64,000 bases of DNA from Eunapius fragilis (lineage: Eukaryota > Porifera > Demospongiae > Spongillida > Spongillidae). The notes under the pieces were generated by a model. It made no database searches and was not told the DNA's origin. It saw only the letters and a program-made list of their open reading frames with translations. Position 1 is the stretch's first letter, and the number at the start of each line of letters is the position of its first letter. This document shows, in pieces, positions 44,801-56,800 of this stretch. The translations under genes and the position numbers were made by a program. The stretch is taken from assembly GCA_963681505.1 (NCBI GenBank), contig OY811971.1:5431408-5495407 (forward strand). Reading direction: 5' to 3'.

Positions 44801-47800
44801 ACTTGTGTGCCATTTTGAGTTTTACTTTATTATATGCTTACATGTATGCAAGTTTAGACTGTAGCTGTGGGGTTGATGGCCAGCGGTGAATAACCACATC
44901 CTCTTATTAAATAACCATTTGGGGTAGCTTTTGTAACAACTGCAGTGTTCCTGACACCATCCCAAGTGTCCCTCACATCCTCCACCACAATCCTACAGCC
45001 ACCTTCCCTAGTACCCTCACACCATGGAGGTGACCCCTCAGGCCCACATGCAATGGTACATACATGTATACATTACCATCACAACCCACTGGTCTACTGT
45101 AAATCACAAGCCATCTGGACATGCAAGCGAAATCTGCTGAAAATGATTACTACAATTGATTTGAAACTTACCTCATTATGATAGTTGACATCTACACCCT
45201 TATCCAGCAGCAGCTTAACAACCCCACAATTTCCCCCCGACGATGCCTCCATCAGTAGTGACTCTCCATACTGTAAACATAAGTACACATCATAGGAAGC
45301 ACCATCAATACTCTATCATGTCAGCACACACATTGTGGTCCAAAAGCATGTACATCTACATGGACATGCACAACATCCTATATACACACAGATCATCACT
45401 TACTGTTTATACACTAACATGTATCAAGGGGTAAACAGCAATAAAGAGTGGGGTCCCTCCCACCCACCTAGGGTGTATGGCCACCGTTGGACTACTTGAT
45501 GATTTGATATGATATGATATGATTTTCATGAAGTGACAAACAGTATCAGGTATAGACTTATCACACCTTGCAGATGGAGAAAATACGCAACATTCATTGC
45601 ACATTTAAAAAAACTGCCAGTTGATATAACCATGCCGACTTCAGTACCACTTTTAATATTCATTGGCTGCTGAAAAAGATGAAGTGCTTTGTAATCCGAC
45701 CCCTTTTCTTGGTAGCTTGCCTCTCAATGCCCTGCCTACTTCTAGCTTACCTTCATTATACGAGGCTATGTGTACCTAATACCTGCCTTCACACTAACTT
45801 CCAGTCATAATAAGAGCTTCCACAGCTTGGGTACTCAGATTGTGTCCATCCCTCTACCACGGTAACATAGCAAGGTTACCCAGCTAGGGAGTATGGCCTG
45901 TTGTATATTGAGATACACATTTGTGCATAAGACGGCCCTATTGTGTACAAGTTGGCCACAGTACTGCCACTGGAAACCAGGTGAACTGGTTGTGCTGAAT
46001 ACTATATATTGTATGTACTTGCGTGTGTGTGCAGTTGTTATGCCCCATGCTGCTGACCACTGGCTAGTGTGCTGTCCATGGCTGTACCACATATGATGCA
46101 TGTGAAGGCCGGTAGATCACATTGGCGACGAGGGTAAACATCTGGAACAGCTAGAAGAAGGTACCACCCACCATGTGGAGCACCTGCCATTGCATAAGGT
46201 TCTCGGGAGGAGCTAGATGCGCTTAAATGAACGCCCACCATCAAGGTACACGTGAGCTAAAGTGACCCACATATCAATACCCTGATCTACAAAGATAAAG
46301 GGGGAAGGAGTGTAGTGTATTGAGATACACATTATGGTTGTGCATTGTATGTGTTAGCACCTCTTTTGTTCTGAAAAACAACAGGACCACTATATGTACA
46401 TGTAATCACGATCACAGTGACACACCAAACGAAGATACATGTACATGTAAGGATGATAGGGATGGTTTGTTTGGGAGGAGGCTTAAACACTGTCCATGAA
46501 GACCATATTAAATACGTCCCAACGCCAACATCCACTACATAGATCACAAGCCATCTGGTAAATCCAAGCGAAATACTTTAAACATGATAATTACTACAAT
46601 TTAACTATAACTCACCTTGTTCTGATGGTTGACCTCTGCCCCCTTATTCAGCAGCAGCAGCTTAACAATCTCAAAATGTCCCTTACGTGACGCCATCATC
46701 AGTGGTGACACTCCATTCTGTAAATATAAGTACACATCATAGGAAGCACCATCAATACTCTATCATGTCAGCACACACATTGTGGTCCAAAATTATGTAC
46801 ATCTACATGGACAAGTAAATAAAAACATTCTCTATGAGAAAGTTGGTGGCATATAGGATTTGAAGGCAATGGTGGTGTAAAAAGGAAGGAAACAAGGGTC
46901 TAGTAATAAGGAAAAATGGAATAGTCCTATATTTAGCACACGAACAACATACTATATCCTACATATAGAAATGTGCTAAATATAGGACTATTCCATTTTT
47001 CCTTATTACTAGACCCTTGTTTCCTTCCTTTTTACACCACCATTGCCTTCAAATCCTATATGCCACCAACTTTCTCATAGAGAATGTTTTTATTTACTTG
47101 TTTCATTGATTTTTATTCATACCCGATTATGAGCCGTATAGCATGTTAAGTAATCCATCTTGATATGAGAGGGAGGTTGTAAAGGTACGACATACCATTG
47201 AGTGACCTTAACTTTTTTCGCCGAGCGAGATGCACGTTCAGGACTATGGCAATATCGCTGTCTTTTTTCAGGATCTGCTCGATACCTTGCACGTCGAGAG
47301 GTCCGTTCCTTTTCAGGATCTGAGGGGGCTTTTAAGGGGCGGCCGAAATAGAAGAGAGGTTATTAATTGTCGCCCCAGCGCGATCGAACCCACAAACGCA
47401 TTTTGTATCGGGCCAGAAGCAGACAGCACCCTCTCCCCCACTAATCGCATCTCGATACCTTGCGCGTCGAGAGATCCGTTTCTTTTCAGGCTCTGCTCGA
47501 TAGTTTTCACGTTTGAGAGGCCCGCTTCTTTTCAGGCTCTGCTTTGTAGTTCCGCTCGGGCTGAATCTAATACGTCGTCTCTAGTTTTGAGGTACTATGC
47601 TCGTCGTTTGGCTTTCTCCTTATCCTGACGTGCATGAAGGCATTTTGAGAAAAAAAAACTTCACTAAGTTACAAAGAGCGTCAAACCTAAACGATAGAAT
47701 GATTATAGTACGCACGTGCACGTTATTAAAAATACATAACCGCCAAAGTTAATTACCACTACGTGTAGTGCCCAGACCGTACACATTTGATGTATACTGC

Positions 47801-50800
47801 TAGTACTTCGTATAAAGAGCGACGTAGGACCTATCCGAGTCGTGTCAGTGCAGTAAGCTATACGTGATTTGCTAACACAACCACCGATAAATGTCATGTA
47901 GCCTCGAGACGTTTTGACCACAGAAGCGAAAATGCCAGTAAATTCTGAAGCCATTGGTGTGATTTTCATTTCTTAAAAGTGTTCCTATCCCGAGTTATGC
48001 GTGGTCAAGAACAAGAACAAGAAGAAGAAGAAGAAGAACGAGAAATACGTGGGACTGGGTACGAGTTTCAAAAATTGTTTTGTTCTCTACAACCACGCGG
48101 TTTTGTGACATCAAACAAACACGAAACTGCTTGTTGTTGCCTTCTTGTACGACGACGATAACAAGGTAAGCCATCCGCTCGTCGGGAGTCTTGTTAGAAG
48201 CGGGTCGCGTTTTTTTAATGACATTCATAATCGGGGTCAAATCCTATATGAGAGTTACTAACGTAACTCTCGATATGCACAATATCCTATATACACACTT
48301 ACTGTTTCATTAACTGCATCACATGTACCTCAAGATTCATCTTCACACTACCTAAACTCCACTAATCATCAGGAGGCCTATTGAAGCCCCAGAAGATTAT
48401 GATGCTCACATTGCTCCACTATAGAGGTGATGCTGGCCCCTCCCACTCTGAGACGACCTTATTATGGAAACACAACTGGACCACTCTCTAGTGCTTAGTA
48501 CCAGTGTGATGGCTGTCTAACACAAGTGCTTTATGGTCACTGCAATATATTATCAAGGGGTAAACAACAATCAAGAATGGGGGCCCTCCCACCCAGCTAG
48601 GGGGTATGACTTGTAGTATAATGAGATACACATTTGTGCATGAGGTGGCTCTATTGTGTACAAGTTGGCCACAGGAGAGGGGCGGTAACTGGTTTGTGGT
48701 CACTGCAAGCCAGGTGAACTGATTGTGCTGAATACTACATGAATACACTGCATGTAGAAGAAGGTACCAGCCACCACGAGAGGGAGAGGGACAGTATCCC
48801 AGTACTCTGCACAACATGGAGGAAACGTCTCAGGAGAAAAACTGTCTCAACGTCGGTATCAGGGGATGTTTCAAAACAAGACCCGTGCCTGTGACCAAAC
48901 GAATTATGATGCAGAAAAGACTGCCAACAGTCTCAACGTGTGTGGAAGGGGCTACAAGTAAAGTGAGTCAGGGGACGTTGCAGAGTGTGCCTGCAATTGG
49001 ATAAGGTTCTGGGGAGGAGAGCGCCTACCACTGGATAAGGTTCTGGTGAGGAGCTAGATGCGCTTAAATGAATGCCCATCATCAAGGTACCCGTGAGCAA
49101 AAGTGACCCACATATCAATACCCTGATCTACAAAGATTAAGGGGGAAGGAGTGTAGTGTATTGAGATACACATTATGGTTGTGAATTGTATGTGTTACCA
49201 CCTCTTTTGTTCTGAAAAATAACTGGACCACTATATGTACATGTAATCACGATCACAGTGACACACCAAACGAAGATACATGTAAATGTAAGGATGATAG
49301 GGATGGTTTGTTTGGGAGGAGGCTTAAACACTGTCCATGAAGACCATATTAAACACGTCCCGACGCCAACATCCAGTACATAGATCACAAGCCATCTGGT
49401 ACATCCAAGCGAAATACTTAGAACATGATAATTACTACTATTCAACTGTAACTCACCTTGTTCTGATGGTTGACCTCTGCCCCCTTATCCAGCAACAGCT
49501 TAACAATCTCAAAATGTCCCCCTGATGACACCTCTATCAGTGGTGACTCTCCATACTGTAAATGTAAGTACACATCATAGGAAGCACCATCAATACTCTA
49601 TCATGTCAGCACACACATTGTGGTCCAAAATCATGTACATCTACATGGACATGCACAACATCCTATATACACACTTACTGTTTTAATAACTGCATCACAT
49701 GTACCTCAAGATTCATCTTCACACTACCTAAACTCCACTAATCATCAGGAGGCCTATTGAAGCCCGAGAAGATTATGATGCTCACATTGCTCCACTACAG
49801 AGGTGATGCTGGCTCCTCCCACTTTGAGACAACCTTTTTATGGAAACTCAACTGGACCACTCTCTAGTGCTTAGTGCCTGTGCGATGGCTGTTTAACATA
49901 TGTGCTTTACGGTCACTGCAATATATCATCAAGGGGTAAACAGCAATAAAGAGTGGGGGCCCTCCCACCCAGCTAGGGGTATGGCTTGTAGTATTTTGAG
50001 AAAAAATTTGTGCATGAAGTGGCTCTATTGTGTACAAGTTGGCCACAGGAGAGGGGCGTTAACTGGTTTGTGGTCACTGCAAGCCAGGTGAACTGGTTGT
50101 GCTGAATACTACATGAATACACTGCATGTAGTAGAAGGTACCAGCCACCACAAGAGGGAGAGGGACAGTAACCCAGTCCTCTGCACAACATGGAGGAAAC
50201 GTCTCAGGAGAAAAATTGTCTCAACGTCGGTACCAGGGGATGTTTCAAAACAAGATCCATGCCTGTGACCAAACGAATTATGATGCAGAAAAGACTGCCA
50301 ACAGTCTCAACGTGTGTGGAAGGGGCTACAAGTAAAGTGAGTCAGGGGACGTTGCAGTGTGTGCCTGCAATTGGATAAGGTTCTGGGGAGGAGAGCGCCT
50401 ACCACTGGATAAAATTCTGGGGAGGAGCTAGATGCGCTTAAATGAACGCCCACCATCAAGGTACACGTGAGCAAAAGTGACCCACATATCAATACCCTGA
50501 TCTACAAAGATTAAGGGGGAAGGAGTGTAGTGTATTGAGATACACATGATGGTTGTGCATTGTATGTGTTAGCACCTCTTTTGTACTGAAAAACAACTGG
50601 ACCACTATATGTACATGTAATCACGATCACAGTGACACACCAAACGAAGATACATGTACATGTAAGGATGATAGGGATGGTTTGTTTGGGAGGAGGCTTA
50701 AACACTGTCCATGAAGACCATATTTAATACGTCCCAACGCCAACATCCAGTACATAGATCACAAGCCATCTGGTACATCCAAGCGAAATACTTTGAACAT

Positions 50801-53800
50801 GATAATTACTACAATTCAACTATAACTCACCTTGTTCTGATGGTTGACCTCTGCCCCCTTATCCAGCAGCAGATTAACAATCTCAAAATGTCCCCCTGAT
50901 GACGCCTCTAACAGTGGTGACTCTCCATACTGTAAATATAAGTACACATCATAGGAAGCACCATCAATACTCTATCATGTCAGCACACACAGTGTGGTCC
51001 AAAATCATGTACATCTACATGGACATGCACAACATCCTATACACACACTTACTGTTTCATCACATGAACCTCAAGATTCATCTTCACACTACCTAAACTC
51101 CACAAATCATCAGGAGGCCTATTGAAGCCCCAGAAGATTATGGTGCTCACATTGCTCCACTATAGAGGTGATGCTGGCCACTCCAACTCTAAGACGACCA
51201 TTTTATGGAAACACAACTGGACCACTCTCTAGTGCTTAGTACCAGTGTGATGGCTGTCTAACACATGTGCTTTACAGTCACTGCAATATATTATCAAGGG
51301 GTAAACAGCAATAAAGAGTGGGGGCCCTCCCACCCAGCTAGGGGGTATGGCTTGTAGTATATTGAGATACACATTTGTGCATGAGATGGCTCTATTGTGT
51401 ACAAGTTGGCCACAGGAGAGGGGCGGTAACTGGTTTGTGGTCACTGCAAGCCAGGTGAACTGGTTGTGCTGAATACTACATGAATACACTGCATGTAGAA
51501 GAAGGTACCAGCCACCATGAGAGGGAGAGGGACAGTATCCCAGCCCTCTGCCCATCATGGGGGAAACATCTCAGGAGAAAAACAGTCTCAACGTCGGTAC
51601 CAGGGGACGTTTCAAAACAAGACCCGTGCCTGTGACCAAACGAATTATGATTCAGAAAAGACTGCCAACAGTCTCAATGTGTGTGGAAGGGGCTACAAGT
51701 AAAGTGAGTCAGGGGACGTTGCAGAGTGTGCCTGCAATTGGATAAGGTTCTGGGGAGGAGAGCGCCTACCACTGGATAAGGTTCTGGGGAGGAGCTAGAT
51801 GCGCTTAAATGAACGCCCACCATCAAGGTACACGTGAGCTGAAGCGACCCACTTGTCAGTACCCTGATCTACAAAGATTAAGGTGGATGGAGTGTAGTAC
51901 ATTGAGATACACATTATGGTTGTGAAATGTATGTGTTAGCACCTCTTTTGTACTGAAAAACAAGTGGACCACTATATGTACATGTAATCACGATCACAGT
52001 GACACACCAAATGATAGTACATGTACATGTAAGGATGATAGGGATGGTTGGTTTGGGAGGAGGCTTATGACAGTACATGTACATGTAGCCATCTGGTACA
52101 TGGAAGCAAAATACATGATTACTACAATTCAACTGTAACTCACCTCGTTCTGAGGGTTGACCTCTGCACCCTTATCCAGCAGCAGCTTAACAATCTCAAA
52201 ATGTCCCCCTGATGACGCCTCTATCAGTGGTGACTTACCATACTGTAAAAATAAGTACACATCATAGGAAGCACCATCAATACTCTATCATGTCAGCACA
52301 CACATTGTGGTCCAAAAGCATGTACATCTACATGGACATGCACAACATCCTATATACACACTTACTGTTTCATTAACTGCATCACATGTACCTCAAGATT
52401 TATCTTCACACTACCTAAACTCCACTACTCATCAGGAGGCCTATTGAAGCCCCAGAAGATTATGGTGCTCACATTGCACCACTATAGAGGTGATGCTGGC
52501 CCCTCAAACTCTGAGACGACCTTTTTATGGAAACACAACTGGACCACTCTCTAGTGCTTAGTGCCTGTGTGATGGCTGTCTAACTCATGTGCTTTACAGT
52601 CACTGCAATATATTATCAAGGGGTAAACAGCAATAAAGAGTGGGAGCCCTCCCACCCAGCTAGGGGGTATGGCTTGTAGTATATTGAGATACACATTTGT
52701 GCATGAGGTGGCTCTATTGTGTACAAGTTGGCCACAGGAGAGGGGTGGTAACTGGTTTGTGGTCACTGCAAGCCAGGTGAATTGGTTGTGCTGAATACAA
52801 CATGAATACACTGCATGTAGAAGAAGGCACCAGCCACCACGAGAGGGAGAGGGACAGTATCCCAGCCCTCTGCCCAACATGGGGGAAACGTCTCAGGAGA
52901 AAAACTGTCTCAACGTCGGTACCAGGGGATGTTTAAAAACAAGACCCGTGCCTGTAACCAAACGAATTATGATGCAGAAAAGACTGCCAACAGTCTCAAC
53001 GTGTGTGGAAGGGGCTACAAGTAAAGTGAGTCAGGGGACGTTGCAGAGTGTGCCTGCAATTGGATAAGGTTCTGGGGAGGAGAGCGCCTACCACTGGATA
53101 AGGTTCTGGGGAGGAGCTAGATGCGCTTTAATGAACGCCCACCATTGAGGTACACGTGAGCTGATATGACCCACTTGTCCGTACCCTGATCTACAAAGAT
53201 TAAGGTGGAAGGAGTGTAGTACATTGAGATACACATTATGGTTGTGAATTGTACGTGTTAGCACCTCTTTTGTACTGAAAAAAAATTGGACCACTATATG
53301 TACATGTCGATCACAGTGACACACCAAACGATAGTACATGCACATGTAAGGATGATAGAGATGGCTGGTTTGGGAGGAGGCTTATGAAAGTACATGTACA
53401 TGTAGCCATCTGGTACATGGAAGCAAAATACATGATTACTACAATTCAACTGTAACTCACCTTGTTCTGATGGTTGACCTCTGCACCCTTATCCAGCAGC
53501 AGCTTAACAATCCCCAAATGTCCTCCTGATGCCGCCTTCATCAGTGGCGACTCTCCATACTGTAAATATAAGTACACATCGTAGGAAGCACCATCAATAC
53601 TCTATCATGTCAGCACACACAATTGTGGTCCAAAAGCATGTACATCTACATGGACATGCACAACATCCTATATACACACTTACTGTTTCATTAACTGCAT
53701 TACATGTACCTCAAGATTCATCTTCACACTATCTAAACTCCCCTAATCATCAGGAGGCCTATTGAAGCCCCAGAAGATTATGGTGCTCACATTGCTCCAC

Positions 53801-56800
53801 TATAGAGGTGATGCTGCCCCCTCCAACTCTGAGACGACCTTTTTATGGAAACACCACTGGACCACTCTCTAGTGCTTAGTGCCAGTGTGATGGCTGTTTA
53901 ACACATGTGCTTTACGGTCACTGCAATATATTATCAAGGGGTAAACAACAATAAAGAGTGGGGGCCCTCCCACCCAGCTAGGGGCTATGGCTTGTAGTAT
54001 ATTGAGATACACATGTGTGCATGAGATGGCTCTAATGTGTACAAGTTGGCCACAGGAGAGGGGCGGTAACTGGTTTGTGGTCACTGCAAGCCAGGTGAAC
54101 TGGTTGTGCTGAATACTACATGAATACACTGCATGTAGAAGAAGGTACCAGCCACCACGAGAGGGAGAGGGACAGTATCCCAGCCCTCTGCCCAACATGG
54201 GGGAAACATCTCAGGAGAAAAACAGTCTCAACGTCGGTACCAGGGGATGTTTCAAAACAAGACCCATGCCTGTGACCAAACGAATTATGATGCAGAAAAC
54301 ACTGCCAACAGTTTCAACGTGTGTGGAAGGGGTCACAAGTAAAGTGAGTCAGGGGAAATTGCAGAGTGTGCCTGCCATTGGATAAGGTTCCTGGGGAGGA
54401 GCTAGATGCGCTTAAATGAACGTCCACCATCAAGGTACACGTGAGCTGAAGCGACCCACTTGTCAGCACCCTGATCTACAAAGATTAAGGGGGATGGAGT
54501 GTAGTACATTGAGATACATATTATGGTTGTGCATTGTATGTGTTAGCACCTCTTTTGTTCTGAAAAACAACTGGACCACTATATGTACATGTAATCACGA
54601 TCACAGTGACACACCAAACGATAGTACATGTACATGTAAGGATGATAGGGATGGTTGGTTTGGGAGGAGGCTTATGAAAGTACATGTACATGTAGCCATC
54701 TGGTACATGGATGCAAAATATGTGATTACTACAATTCAATTGTAACTCACCTCGTTCTGAGGGTTGACCTCTGCACCCTTATCCAGCAGCAGCTTAACAA
54801 TCTTAAAATGTCCCCTTGATGACGCCACCTCCAGTAGTGACTCTCCATTCTGTAAATATAAGTACACATCAAAGGAAGCACCATCAGTACTCTATCATGT
54901 CAGCACACACATTGTGGTCCAAAAGCATGTACATCTACATGGACATGCACATCATCCTATATACAAACAGATCATCACTTACTGTATATACACAAACACG
55001 TATCAAGGGGAACATTGCAGTTGTTACAAAAGCTACCCCAATGGTTATTTAATAGGAGGCTGTGGTTTTTCACCGCTGGCCATCAACCCCACAGTTACAG
55101 TCTAAACTTGCAGTGATGTAAGCATATAATAATGTAAAACTCAAAATGGCACATAAGTATATGATATGTGGTACAGCCAAGGACAGCACACTAGCCTGTG
55201 GTCACCTGCATGGGACAAACAACTGCACACACATGCAAACACACACTATATATTGTCAGTGTTCCTGACACCATCCCAAGTGTCCCTCACATCCTCCACC
55301 ACAAACCCATAACCATTTTCCCTACTACCCTGACACCATGTAGGTGACCCCTCAGGCCCACATGCAATGGTACATGTACATACATGTATACATGTACTAT
55401 CACAACCCACTGATCTACTGTAGATCACAAGCCATCTGGCATGAAAGTAAAATCTGCTGATAATGATTACTACAATTCAACTGTAACTCGCCTTGTTCAG
55501 ATGGTTGACCTCTGCACCCTTATCCAACAGCAGCTTAACAATCTCAAAATGTCCCCTTGATGACGCCTCCATCAGTGGTGACCATCCATACTGTAAATAT
55601 AAGTACACATCATAGGAAGCACCATCAATACTCTATTATGTCAGCACACACATTGTGGTCCAAAAGCATGTACATCTACATGGACATGCACAACATCCTA
55701 TATACACACAGATCATCACTTACTGTATATACACTAACACGTATCAAGGGGTAAACAGCAATAAAGAGTGGGGGCCCTACCACCCAGCTAGGGGGTATGG
55801 CCTCAGTTGGACTACTTGATGATTTGATTTGATATTATTTGATTTTCATTTATGGACATGATTTACACAAAGGCATGTAATGCATATATAAATGCACTGA
55901 TGTGCTGCCCTACTAAAAGGGGTAAGGTCTGCAAAAGGGAGACAAGTTCACTTTACATAGTCATGACTTAAATATTTGTTTGGAGGATGAAGTGACAAAC
56001 AGTATCAGGTATAGACTTATCATACCTCGCAGATGGAGAAAATACGCAACATTCATTGCACCTTTATAATAACTGTCAGTTGATATAACCATGCCGACTT
56101 CAGTACCGCTTTAATAATATTCATTGGCTGCTGAAAAAGTTGAAGTGCTTCTTAATCCGCCCCTTTTCTTGCTATCTTGAAGACACAGGACTTACATGTA
56201 GTTTAATGAGTTACCTCTTGTACCATATGGTGACAGGTTGATGTGGAAAAAGACTGGCATGATGTATCTCATAACACACTAATTGAAAGTAATGGACCTT
56301 AGTGATGGCTGGTTTGGGAGGAGGCTTAAACACTGTGGCTATGTTTTCTACAGCAGCTACAAATATAAACATGTGCTTTATGATCACTACAATATATTAT
56401 AGATCATCTTTGTACACTTGTGTGCTATTTTGAGTTTCACTTTATTGTATGCTCACATCTCTACAACACTTCTCTATAGCGGTGGGGCTAGGACCTAAGA
56501 CCATCTTTTAATGGGAACACAGCTGGACCTCTCTGCCTAGTGGTTAGTTCCCTGTGGAGGCTACTGAACTAGCCTTGTGGACACAAGAGGAATACAAGGT
56601 ATACCCACCCACCAGTCCCTTCCTGTCAATGACCTTGTGTGTGCATGTTCTCTTTTATACAATTATTACATGTACATGTAAGGATGATAGGGATGGTTGG
56701 TTTGAGAGGAGGCTTATGAAAGTACATGTACATGTAGTCATCTGGTACATGGAAGCAAAATACATGATTACTACAATTCAACTGTAACTCACCTTGTTCT

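Larger units (their letters stand above)
48290..55010. repeat. Tandem array of about 1.3-kb exon-plus-intron units
   Basis: Five consecutive units carry ankyrin exons ending at 49457, 50831, 52144, 53461 and 54751 (spacings 1374, 1313, 1317, 1290). Each intron holds the same ordered blocks (for example ATCATCAGGAGGCCTATTGA, GGTAAACAGCAATAAAGAGT, AAACGAATTATGATGCAGAA). By eye the introns are about as similar as the exons, so the duplications are recent. Confidence 0.9.

Noticed and set aside
48488-54198. Recurrent 109-aa minus-strand ORFs in ankyrin introns (such as 48488-48817, 51229-51558)
   Set aside because: They share the duplicated intron sequence and carry no domain. Several sister copies are truncated by stops.
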